Position numbers and translations under genes: made by a program. Below are positions 45,705 to 52,978 of a stretch of DNA of 64,000 nt, piece after piece (position 1 is the stretch's first letter; each line of letters opens with the position of its first letter). This DNA is from a bacterium (GTDB taxonomy: Bacteria > Bacillota > Clostridia > Lachnospirales > Lachnospiraceae): contig SFRL01000001.1 in assembly GCA_004562765.1 (NCBI GenBank), positions 1 to 64,000 on the forward strand. Reading direction: 5' to 3'. Under the pieces are notes generated by a model, which saw only the letters and a list, made by a program, of their open reading frames with translations, was not told the origin of the DNA and did no database searches.

Positions 45705-47024
45705 CTAATTTGCAAAAATATTTTTCAACATCTCCACTTCCTGCTCAAACTCAAACTTTTCATCTGTCTGCTGCAGGAGATATTCATTGACTGCCCCATG
45801 TTTCGCGATCGCATAGTCGATCTCCTTATTGGATCCGTTCTTATAGGCACCGATGTTGATCAGATCCTCTGCCTCCTCGTAGGTTGCCATTACATTTTTC
45901 AGCTTTCCGGCGACCTCCTTCTGCTCCTTTGAAATGATGGAACTCATTACACGGGAAATACTCGCCAGCACATCGATCGCCGGGTAGTGATTTTTCTGTG
46001 CCAGCTTACGGTTCAGCACAATATGTCCGTCCAAGATACCGCGGGCGGTATCCGTGATCGGCTCATTAAAATCATCACCGTCCACCAGTACGGTATATAA
46101 GCCTGTGATCGACCCCCGCTCCGACGTCCCCGCGCGTTCCAAAAGCTTCGGCAGTTCCGCATATACGCTGGGTGGATAACCGCGTGTTACCGGCGGTTCA
46201 CCGGAAGCCAGCCCGATCTCCCGCTGTGCCATTGAAAAACGTGTCAGCGAATCCATCATAAGCAGCACATCCCTGCCCTGATCCCTGAAATATTCTGCGA
46301 TCGCCGTTGCTGTCATCGCAGCCTTTTTACGGATCAGCGCCGGTTTGTCAGAGGTTGCCACAACAACGACCGAGCGCGCCATGCCTTCCGGTCCGAGATC
46401 CCGCTCAATAAATTCTCGTACCTCTCTGCCACGCTCTCCAATGAGCGCGATCACGTTGATATCCGCCTTGGTATTTCGGGCAAACATGCCCATCAGTGTA
46501 CTTTTTCCGACACCGGACCCGGCAAAGATGCCGATACGCTGTCCCCTGCCGACTGTGAGCAGCCCGTCCACCGCCTTTACGCCAAGCGGCAGTACCTGAT
46601 CAATGATCTTTCGCTTCATCGGATCCGGCGGCAGACGATCCGACGGATACTGCATCGGCAGGATGATCTCTTCTTCGCTGTCGGTGGGGCGTCCCAGTCC
46701 GTCCAGTGTATGTCCCAACAGTTCATCCCCTACAGAAACAGTTAATGGATGCCCCGTATTCTCTACGACGCATCCAACTCCGATTCCATCCATACTCTCA
46801 TAGGGCATCAAAAGCAGACGGTTCTCGTGGAAACCGACAACCTCTGCCATGACAAAAAAACCCTGATCTTTTTCCACAACAATACGGCAAAGGTCACCCA
46901 GCTTTGCCTCCGGTCCGATTGATTCCACCGTTAAGCCGACAACCTTTGCCACTTTTCCGTAACAATTATAAAAAAAACGGTCTGAGACCTGCAAATATTT
47001 ACTCGAATCAAAGCGTACGTCCAT
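45705..47024 (-). CDS. fliI: Flagellar export ATPase FliI
   Basis: FliI hydrolyses ATP to unfold and release export substrates. The 439-residue protein shows Walker A FAGSGVGKSTLMGMFARNTK and Walker B VLLMMDSLTRFSMAQREI. The segments GERGREVREFIERDL and GYPPSVYAELPKLLERAG are F1-beta-like. Length is normal. The gene starts 6 bases after fliH. Confidence 0.98.
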   Translation of the reverse strand: MDVRFDSSKYLQVSDRFFYNCYGKVAKVVGLTVESIGPEAKLGDLCRIVVEKDQGFFVMAEVVGFHENRLLLMPYESMDGIGVGCVVENTGHPLTVSVGDELLGHTLDGLGRPTDSEEEIILPMQYPSDRLPPDPMKRKIIDQVLPLGVKAVDGLLTVGRGQRIGIFAGSGVGKSTLMGMFARNTKADINVIALIGERGREVREFIERDLGPEGMARSVVVVATSDKPALIRKKAAMTATAIAEYFRDQGRDVLLMMDSLTRFSMAQREIGLASGEPPVTRGYPPSVYAELPKLLERAGTSERGSITGLYTVLVDGDDFNEPITDTARGILDGHIVLNRKLAQKNHYPAIDVLASISRVMSSIISKEQKEVAGKLKNVMATYEEAEDLINIGAYKNGSNKEIDYAIAKHGAVNEYLLQQTDEKFEFEQEVEMLKNIFAN

Positions 47025-47030
47025 CCGTTT

Positions 47031-47867
47031 TTATACTCCCAAACTTCTCAAGTCTCTGATCAGATTATCAAGCTCCACGTCCAGACTGCAGTCATACACA
47101 CCGCTGTCGGCGTCAATGATACACTGGCTCTCAGACAGATCCGGATCCATGACGATCTCAATCTGTACATCCTCGCCAACTTTTTCCTGCAGTTCCTCCT
47201 TGTGTTCCCGCAAAAATGAAACCTCCGCCTCACTCACACGAACCTTATACTGCCTCGTCTCACGGATGCCACGCATCGCATTTTTAACAAGATGCAGCAG
47301 TATTTCACGCTTTCCGGAAAACTGCATTCGGAACACCTCATCAAACACAGTCAGGATCGTATCTAAAAGCTTCGGCTCAAGCTCCGCCATCGCATCCTCG
47401 TACTTCGCCTGTAGTTCCTGCTCACGTCTGGCAAGTTCCTCGCGGCCTGCCCGAAGTTCTTCATCCGCCTGCTGCTTTGCGCTTTCATAACCGTTCTGAT
47501 AACCTTCCTGCCTTGCCATCTCACGCAGGGTATCGGCATCCTTCGATGCCTTATCATGGATCATCACCGCCTCAGCATTTGCCTCGGAAATGATCTGTTC
47601 TGCCTGTTCTTTTGCCTGTGCCACATAGTCGATCTGCGGCTCCGGCTCCGGTTCAAGCTCCAGTTCCTTTGCAAACAGTCCTTCCGTAAACTCTGTCTCA
47701 CCGGCATCGATCGCTTCCTGACGTTTCCGCATCAGTTCCTCGCGCTGTGCCTGCTTTTGTTCCTCGACGATCGCCTGCATTTTCTCGGCAATGATATCAT
47801 TCGTATTGATCACACGTCTGACCTGTTCTCCGCGGATCACATAATTGTTCCGGTAAAAATTAGACAA
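47031..47867 (-). CDS. fliH: Flagellar assembly protein FliH
   Basis: FliH tethers FliI to the C-ring and regulates its ATPase. The 278-residue protein has an acidic/Glu-rich N-terminal half with coiled coil (about 100-165). A C-terminal V-ATPase-E-like domain follows (about 170-275). The start is TTG and overlaps fliG by 8 bases. Sequence conservation is low, so the call rests on position, size and the C-terminal domain. Confidence 0.92.
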   Translation of the reverse strand: MSNFYRNNYVIRGEQVRRVINTNDIIAEKMQAIVEEQKQAQREELMRKRQEAIDAGETEFTEGLFAKELELEPEPEPQIDYVAQAKEQAEQIISEANAEAVMIHDKASKDADTLREMARQEGYQNGYESAKQQADEELRAGREELARREQELQAKYEDAMAELEPKLLDTILTVFDEVFRMQFSGKREILLHLVKNAMRGIRETRQYKVRVSEAEVSFLREHKEELQEKVGEDVQIEIVMDPDLSESQCIIDADSGVYDCSLDVELDNLIRDLRSLGV

Positions 47868-48867
47868 TTACCTCGTCACCTCCACCTCTTGAAATGACGA
47901 TCTCAGCAGAATCCTCCAGCTTGCGGATGATCGCAACAATCTTCTGCTGTGCTTCCTCTACATCCTTCATACGAACCGGTCCCATGAACTCGATATCCTC
48001 CTCGATCATGGCAGCCAGACGCTTGGACAGGTTCTTCAGTACAACACTCTTTACTTCTTCGTTTGATCCCTTCAATGCGATCTCCAGATCATTATTGTCA
48101 ACATCACGCAGCACACGCTGGATCGCACGGTCATCAAGCAGCAGAATATCCTCGAATACGAACATCTTCTTGCGGATCTCGTCTGCCAGCTCCGGCTCTT
48201 CGATCTCCAGTGACTCCATAATATGCTTCTCTGTTCCGCGGTCTACCGTATTCAAAATGTTGACGATCGCATCTACGCCGCCGACGATGGTGTAATCCTG
48301 ATTTGCCAGGGATGCCAGTTTACGCTCCAACACGCTCTCGACCTCCTTGATGACATCCGGAGATGTACGATCCATCAGCGCGATACGTTTTGCAACATCC
48401 GCCTGTTTTTCGGGGGCAAGAGATCCGAGGATCATTGCCGCCTGACTGGATGATAAGTAAGAGAGGATCATAGCGATCGTCTGCGGATGCTCATCCTGAA
48501 TAAAGTTGAGCACCTGGGAAGGATCGGTCTTGCGGACAAACTCAAACGGACGCACCTGTAAAGACGCCGTCAGCTTGGTGATCACGATCTGTGCCTGTTC
48601 CTCACCCAGCGCCTTGTCAAGCAGCTCTTTCGCATATCCGATACCGCCCTCTGCAATATACTGCTGTGCAAGACATACCTGATAAAACTCCTCCAGCACA
48701 GCCTCCTTCGTCTGTGGAGACACACTTCTGGTATTGGCGATCTCAAGCGTCAGTTCCTCAATCTCATCTTCTTTGAGATGTTTGAAAATATTTGCTGATT
48801 TTTCCGGTCCGAGCGCGATCAGAAGGATCGCCGCTTTCTGGACGCCGGTATATTCTTCGTTTGCCAT
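47860..48867 (-). CDS. fliG: Flagellar motor switch protein FliG
   Basis: FliG joins the MS ring to the stator and generates torque. The 335-residue protein has the N-terminal FliF-binding part (YTGVQKAAILLIALGPEKSA). ARM domains follow, with the EHPQ motif IQDEHPQTIAMILSYLSSSQ. The C-terminal charged torque helix contains MFVFEDILLLDDRAIQRVLR. Conserved features are complete. The ATG follows GGGAG and the gene is 26 bases after fliF. Confidence 0.98.
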   Translation of the reverse strand: MANEEYTGVQKAAILLIALGPEKSANIFKHLKEDEIEELTLEIANTRSVSPQTKEAVLEEFYQVCLAQQYIAEGGIGYAKELLDKALGEEQAQIVITKLTASLQVRPFEFVRKTDPSQVLNFIQDEHPQTIAMILSYLSSSQAAMILGSLAPEKQADVAKRIALMDRTSPDVIKEVESVLERKLASLANQDYTIVGGVDAIVNILNTVDRGTEKHIMESLEIEEPELADEIRKKMFVFEDILLLDDRAIQRVLRDVDNNDLEIALKGSNEEVKSVVLKNLSKRLAAMIEEDIEFMGPVRMKDVEEAQQKIVAIIRKLEDSAEIVISRGGGDEVIV

Positions 48868-48893
48868 GAACTATAATCTCCCAAGATAAGAAT

Positions 48894-50495
48894 TTAATCC
48901 CAGTCCTCATTCAGCCAGTTGCGAAGCAGTGATGCGACAGCTTCCGGCTTCTCGTCAACAAATTTCTCGATCAGTAATCTCGCCTCGGATTTCTCAGAAT
49001 AAGCAATATCCTCCATATCGCTCTCGTTCTCTCTGGTGGAGGCAAGTAATGATTCCACGGAAAGTTCCGGCTCCAGTTCCTGGATCTGCTCCTTTCTGGT
49101 GCTTCGGAATACCACATAACCCAGCAGTGCAAAGATCAGTACCGCAAGCAGGATCTGGAAGTAATCCGCCATCGTCCGGCCGCTTCCGGTCGAATACTGG
49201 AACACAGGCACTTCGTATGCAACAATCGAAATATTCTCTGCCGGAAAACCGGTCGCATTTGCAACCAGCTGGTAGAAGTCCTGATCCACATCCGTCTTAA
49301 CACGGGCAGAATTATTTGCCTTAAACTCCTCAAAGGTCGTACCATCCAACTGTCCGGTCGCTTTCATCGTATCTTCATTGTAGGTCACATAGGTAGTGGC
49401 CACCACGGAAACAGAGGAGGTGTCATAATTGATCTTTCCTGTTCCGCCATTAGTTTTTGTGAGCCGCTCACTCAGAAGGTAATCCTTTTTAATCTCATTG
49501 ATGGATGACTCTGTATATTCATCGTTCTCCATCACATAGGTGTTATCATCGTTGGAATCTGTTCCGGGCGGCGCTGCCAGTCCGCCGACTGCATTCGACT
49601 CATAGGACTGTTCGGAATCCAGATAGCCCTGAGACTGTCCCTCCGGCGCATAAAACTCGTGATCGGTCATCTCGATATTGTCAAAATTCATATCAAGATT
49701 CATGCCGACCTCAACATTATTGTAAAGCTCGGTGCCGATCATGACATCCTTGACGCTCTTCTTGATCGCCTGCTCGTACTTCTGGCGCAATGTCAGCTGG
49801 GAATTTGCCGCTCCGATCGCGGTGGTCTCATCGCCGCCCGCATACAGTGTATTATTCTGCGTGTCAATGATGGATATCTCATTCGTATTCTCATTACCCA
49901 CTGCGACGGCAATAAATCTCGCCAGACCGGCAGCCTGTTCTTCATCCATTTCTCCATCCAGATCCAGCATGGCAGCAACATAGGTAGGCTCCTTCTGCGC
50001 GATCAGCGTGCCATCATCCGTAGGAATATTCATACGGAATTTTACTTCTTTTACATTGTCAAGCATTTCGATCGTCTTTTTCAGTTCTTCTTCCAGATAA
50101 ACCTGATAACGGCGATCCTTATCCGCTTCCGTCGTTGTAAAACTGCCGTTTAATGCATCATCGATCGTAAATCCGCTCACCGGAAGGCTGTTTGATCCCA
50201 GCAGGATCCGCGCATTCGCCTCATCCTCCGCATGGATCGTAAACACCAGTCCGTCGCTGCTGACCTCATAATAAATGTCATTGTCTGTCAGAAGCTGCTT
50301 GACCTCACCGGCCTGCTTCGTATCCTCACAGGACGTCAGTTCGATCATTTTGGGACGCGTCATGATAAACGCCGTCAGCCCGATGGCGATCGCAACTACT
50401 GCCACGACGCTGACCAAGAGGATCTGCTGTTTTCTGTTAAATTTTTTCCACCAGTCCAAGATTCGCTCCAAAAGCTGTCTTAACCGTTCCTGCAT
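48894..50495 (-). CDS. fliF: Flagellar MS-ring protein FliF
   Basis: FliF forms the membrane ring on which the basal body is built. The 533-residue protein has two membrane helices (about 24-48 and 430-452) and ring-building motifs 1 and 2. The visible segments include GFTIDDALNGSFTTTEADKD, RRYQVYLEEELKKTI and VKEVKFRMNIPTD. A C-terminal FliG-binding segment ends the protein. The ATG at 50495 follows GAGAGGAGAG. A TTG six codons earlier is unlikely. A 154-base gap with an inverted-repeat element separates it from fliE. Confidence 0.97.
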   Translation of the reverse strand: MQERLRQLLERILDWWKKFNRKQQILLVSVVAVVAIAIGLTAFIMTRPKMIELTSCEDTKQAGEVKQLLTDNDIYYEVSSDGLVFTIHAEDEANARILLGSNSLPVSGFTIDDALNGSFTTTEADKDRRYQVYLEEELKKTIEMLDNVKEVKFRMNIPTDDGTLIAQKEPTYVAAMLDLDGEMDEEQAAGLARFIAVAVGNENTNEISIIDTQNNTLYAGGDETTAIGAANSQLTLRQKYEQAIKKSVKDVMIGTELYNNVEVGMNLDMNFDNIEMTDHEFYAPEGQSQGYLDSEQSYESNAVGGLAAPPGTDSNDDNTYVMENDEYTESSINEIKKDYLLSERLTKTNGGTGKINYDTSSVSVVATTYVTYNEDTMKATGQLDGTTFEEFKANNSARVKTDVDQDFYQLVANATGFPAENISIVAYEVPVFQYSTGSGRTMADYFQILLAVLIFALLGYVVFRSTRKEQIQELEPELSVESLLASTRENESDMEDIAYSEKSEARLLIEKFVDEKPEAVASLLRNWLNEDWD

Positions 50496-50515
50496 GGTTT
50501 TCTCTCCTCTCAATC

Positions 50516-50650
50516 ATAATTCAGAGACTCAGCTCGATTTCACTTCGTTTCATCTCGCTGTTGGCTCTCGCCAAAGAAATTTCCAAAAATAGCATCATTC
50601 ATGTAAACATGACTCTGCTATTTTTGAAAATTGCCTTGTCTCTGAATTAT
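50516..50650. mobile_element. MITE-like or REP-like element with 13-bp terminal inverted repeats
   Basis: A 135-bp segment between fliE and fliF is bounded by exact 13-bp inverted repeats (ATAATTCAGAGAC at 50516-50528 and GTCTCTGAATTAT at 50638-50650). TA dinucleotides lie at the outer edges, which fits IS630/mariner-type target duplication. Inside, CAAAAATAGCA (50584-50594) and TGCTATTTTTG (50616-50626) pair around a small TCATG/CATGA hairpin. A short palindrome (TTGGCTCTCGCCAA) lies nearby. No ORF is present. It begins at the last base of the fliE stop codon. Confidence 0.55.
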
Positions 50651-50955
50651 CACATCTGCATGTTCATGATGCTGTTGTATGCCTCTAACACCTTGTCGCG
50701 CACAGCCACCGTGTAAGCGAGCGCAGTGTTTGCCTTTTTCTGTGCGATCTGCAGATCATGTGTATTGTCCGCCAACCCCAGCGCAAACTGAATCTCCAGA
50801 GACTCGGCGGTATTCTGCAGTTCATTTGTCTCATCCAGCATGCCCAGCGCCGTCGAAAAGATGGAATCAAACGTACTGTCACCGTCCACTTTCGTCTGCT
50901 GAGCTGCCTGCGCCACAGCATTAGACTGTATATTGCGAATTGATGAAATATCCAT
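50650..50955 (-). CDS. fliE: Flagellar hook-basal body complex protein FliE
   Basis: FliE links the MS ring to the rod. The 101-residue protein has the expected C-terminal part (LQIAQKKANTALAYTVAVRD and KVLEAYNSIMNMQM). Length is normal. The ATG follows AGGAGGC, 13 bases after flgC. Its stop codon overlaps the terminal repeat of the downstream element. Confidence 0.95.
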   Translation of the reverse strand: MDISSIRNIQSNAVAQAAQQTKVDGDSTFDSIFSTALGMLDETNELQNTAESLEIQFALGLADNTHDLQIAQKKANTALAYTVAVRDKVLEAYNSIMNMQM

Positions 50956-50968
50956 CTGCTATGCCTCC

Positions 50969-51412
50969 TTAGCTCTTTCCGATCTGAATCCCCGCCTGTG
51001 CGATAGCCTTGCTTGCCTCAAAGGCGGTCGCGTTTGCCTCGTAGCCACGACTGGCATCAATCAGATTTGTCATCTCTGTCACAATATTGACATTTGGATA
51101 GGACACATAACCGTTCTCATCCGCATCCGGATGTGACGGATCATATTCCATTATGTAATCGCTTGTGGTGTCATCCTTTACCGAGGTTACCTTCACACCG
51201 GTTCCCCGGAACTTCCTGTACTGCCCTTCCAGCATCTCCTGAAACGGCGTGGAACGTTTTTCAGCAAACGTAACAACTTTCCGGCGGTAGGGAGTCCCGT
51301 CCTCCGTGCGTGTCGTGTTCACATTTGCGATATTCTGTGCAATGATGTCTGTCCGAAAGCGCTCTGCAGTCATGCCGGACGCGCTGATATCAAATGATTG
51401 AAATAATCCCAT
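50969..51412 (-). CDS. flgC: Flagellar basal-body rod protein FlgC
   Basis: FlgC is a proximal rod subunit. The 147-residue protein carries the N-terminal rod signature (SASGMTAERFRTDIIAQNIA) and the C-terminal heptad region (NVNIVTEMTNLIDASRGYEA and ANATAFEASKAIAQAGIQIG). The ATG follows CAGGAGGT. It lies between flgB and fliE. Confidence 0.96.
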   Translation of the reverse strand: MGLFQSFDISASGMTAERFRTDIIAQNIANVNTTRTEDGTPYRRKVVTFAEKRSTPFQEMLEGQYRKFRGTGVKVTSVKDDTTSDYIMEYDPSHPDADENGYVSYPNVNIVTEMTNLIDASRGYEANATAFEASKAIAQAGIQIGKS

Positions 51413-51444
51413 CTGTCATACCTCCTGTCTGTATCCGGTCAGCT

Positions 51445-51843
51445 TTACTTGCCGATCGCTGTCTGTAATCTGGAAAACTCCTGTGTCACACTGTCAGATA
51501 ACAGCTGATAACGAAGCTGCTCGGAAGCAAGTTCCACGTTCTCTACATCCACATCCACGTTATTGCCGTCCAGTCGGTAATTGTATCCGTATGCCTGCAT
51601 ATCAAAATGAACGCCCGCATCCAGATGACCCAGATCAACGTCTGTGATCTTCTCATCCAGTGAATTCCACTTTACCTTGTCCAGTTCCTGTCGGAGCAGG
51701 CTCTCAAAATCCACCTCACGCCGCTTGTATCCGGGTGTATTCACATTCGCAAGATTATTCGTGATCACTGTCTCGCGCAGGTTGCTGGCATCCAATGCCT
51801 TATCCAGCACATTGATGTAACTGTAAGCATTACTCTGAATCAT
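51445..51843 (-). CDS. flgB: Flagellar basal-body rod protein FlgB
   Basis: FlgB is the first proximal rod protein and the first gene of the flagellar cluster. The 132-residue protein has LRETVITNNLANVNTPGYKR, the flagellar rod motif, and a C-terminal helix (VENVELASEQLRYQLLSDSV). The start is the ATG at 51843, because AAAGGAG lies 7 bases upstream. A frame from 51882 has no site. A promoter candidate lies 55-80 bases upstream. Confidence 0.96.
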   Translation of the reverse strand: MIQSNAYSYINVLDKALDASNLRETVITNNLANVNTPGYKRREVDFESLLRQELDKVKWNSLDEKITDVDLGHLDAGVHFDMQAYGYNYRLDGNNVDVDVENVELASEQLRYQLLSDSVTQEFSRLQTAIGK

Positions 51844-51897
51844 TCTTTTACTCCTTTCCCTGCGCAAATACGCACAGTACACCTATCTACTATTTCT

Positions 51898-51925
51898 AGT
51901 ATAATTTATTTCAGGAAAAACACAA
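51898..51925 (-). promoter_or_regulatory. Sigma-A type promoter for the flgB operon
   Basis: On the minus strand TTGTGT (51920-51925), a 16-base spacer and TATACT (51898-51903). It lies in the 240-base gap between codY and flgB, after the codY terminator. The nearby AT-rich stretch also holds ACAAGA/TCTTGT half-sites about 24 bases apart. Confidence 0.5.
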
Positions 51926-52013
51926 GACTTTTTTTGTCACTTTTTACACAATCTTGTACTTTTTTGTCGGCTTATGCACAAGATGTTGCCGTTCTGTGAA
52001 CAAATCAATATGC

Positions 52014-52046
52014 AAAAAAAGGATCTACACGATGGTAAATCCTTTT
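52014..52046 (-). terminator. Intrinsic terminator of codY
   Basis: AAAAGGATTTAC and GTAGATCCTTTT form a 12-bp stem with one wobble, followed on the minus strand by a T-run (TTTTTTT in total). It begins 37 bases after the codY stop and isolates codY from flgB. Confidence 0.85.
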
Positions 52047-52082
52047 ACTTTCCGTACGATTCCGTTCGTCGGACCACAATAT

Positions 52083-52865
52083 CTAGTTGTGTTTCTGCTC
52101 CTTTTTGATCTTATCCAGTTCGTCAAAAACAACATCATTGAGCACCTTGATGTATGTTCCACGCATACCGGAGGATCGGGACTCAATGACCCCGGCACTC
52201 TCAAACTTGCGAAGCGCATTTACGATCACCGAACGCGTAATGCCGACACGATCCGCGATCTTGCTGGCCACGAGAATTCCTTCCTTTCCGCCGAGCTCGT
52301 CAAAAATATGTATGATCGCTTCCAGCTCTGAGAAAGACAACGTTGAGATCGCTGATTTGACGATCTGTATCTTACGGCTTTCCTCCGCGCTCTCCTCATT
52401 GACGGAACGCAGCATTTCCAGTCCCACCACTGTCGTGCCATACTCGGTCAGAATGATGTCATCAATATCATAACTCTCCTCCATACGGTAAACAAACAGC
52501 GTGCCCAGACGTTCTCCCGCGATATCGATGGGGGCGATGATCGCGGAATAATTTTTGATGTCTGTCACAAAGCCAAGTGTCTCCAGATTCACATTCTCCT
52601 TTGTAGACAGGATACCAAGCAGACGCTCATTGAGCATCGGATCAATGAACCCTCCCACTTCATCTACGATCAGTTCACTCAGTTCTCTGGTGTCAACAGA
52701 CTGGCTGGCTCCGAGCACCTTTCCTTTTTTGCTGATCACAAGTATATTGGAGTCCAGAATGTCCGTCAATACTTCGCAGATATCATTGAATACGACCTTT
52801 GAAGAATTATTGTTGTGCAGCAGCTTGTTGATTTTTCTTGTCTTGTCCAGAAGCTGTACGCTCAT
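52083..52865 (-). CDS. codY: GTP- and branched-chain-amino-acid-sensing transcriptional regulator CodY
   Basis: CodY represses or activates nutrient-response genes in low-GC Gram-positives. The 260-residue protein has the N-terminal GAF-type ligand domain (start SVQLLDKTRKINKLLHNNNS). The C-terminal winged helix contains DRVGITRSVIVNALRKFESA and RSSGMRGTYIKVLND. The ATG at 52865 follows AAAGGAAG. The open frame continues 130 codons upstream into topA, but with no start evidence. A CodY box is present in its own promoter, so autoregulation is likely. Confidence 0.97.
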   Translation of the reverse strand: MSVQLLDKTRKINKLLHNNNSSKVVFNDICEVLTDILDSNILVISKKGKVLGASQSVDTRELSELIVDEVGGFIDPMLNERLLGILSTKENVNLETLGFVTDIKNYSAIIAPIDIAGERLGTLFVYRMEESYDIDDIILTEYGTTVVGLEMLRSVNEESAEESRKIQIVKSAISTLSFSELEAIIHIFDELGGKEGILVASKIADRVGITRSVIVNALRKFESAGVIESRSSGMRGTYIKVLNDVVFDELDKIKKEQKHN

Positions 52866-52913
52866 AAATGATCTTCCTTTCATTGCATTACATTTTCTCT
52901 GTTCCATGCACAG

Positions 52914-52949
52914 AAAAAATGGATGTATGGAAATCATACACCCATTTTT
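52914..52949 (-). terminator. Intrinsic terminator of topA, overlapping the codY promoter
   Basis: AAAAATGGGTGTATG and CATACATCCATTTTT pair with a wobble around ATTTC. The hairpin is followed by TTTTTT on the minus strand, 30 bases after the topA stop. Its 5' arm contains the -10 hexamer of the codY promoter. Confidence 0.8.
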
Positions 52950-52961
52950 CTGAAAATTCAA
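52933..52961 (-). promoter_or_regulatory. Sigma-A type promoter of codY
   Basis: On the minus strand TTGAAT (52956-52961), a 17-base spacer and TATGAT (52933-52938). The predicted leader is about 60 bases. The CodY box fills most of the spacer. Confidence 0.65.
52944..52958. promoter_or_regulatory. CodY box
   Basis: ATTTTTCTGAAAATT matches the CodY consensus AATTTTCWGAAAATT at 14 of 15 bases. It lies between the -35 and -10 of the codY promoter, where bound CodY would block RNA polymerase. Confidence 0.8.
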
Positions 52962-52978
52962 TGAAAAATTGAAATATT

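Noticed and set aside
51964..51971. GCCGACAA as a sigma-28 -10 before flgB
   Set aside because: No TAAA-like -35 at the right distance. The sigma-A candidate nearby is better.
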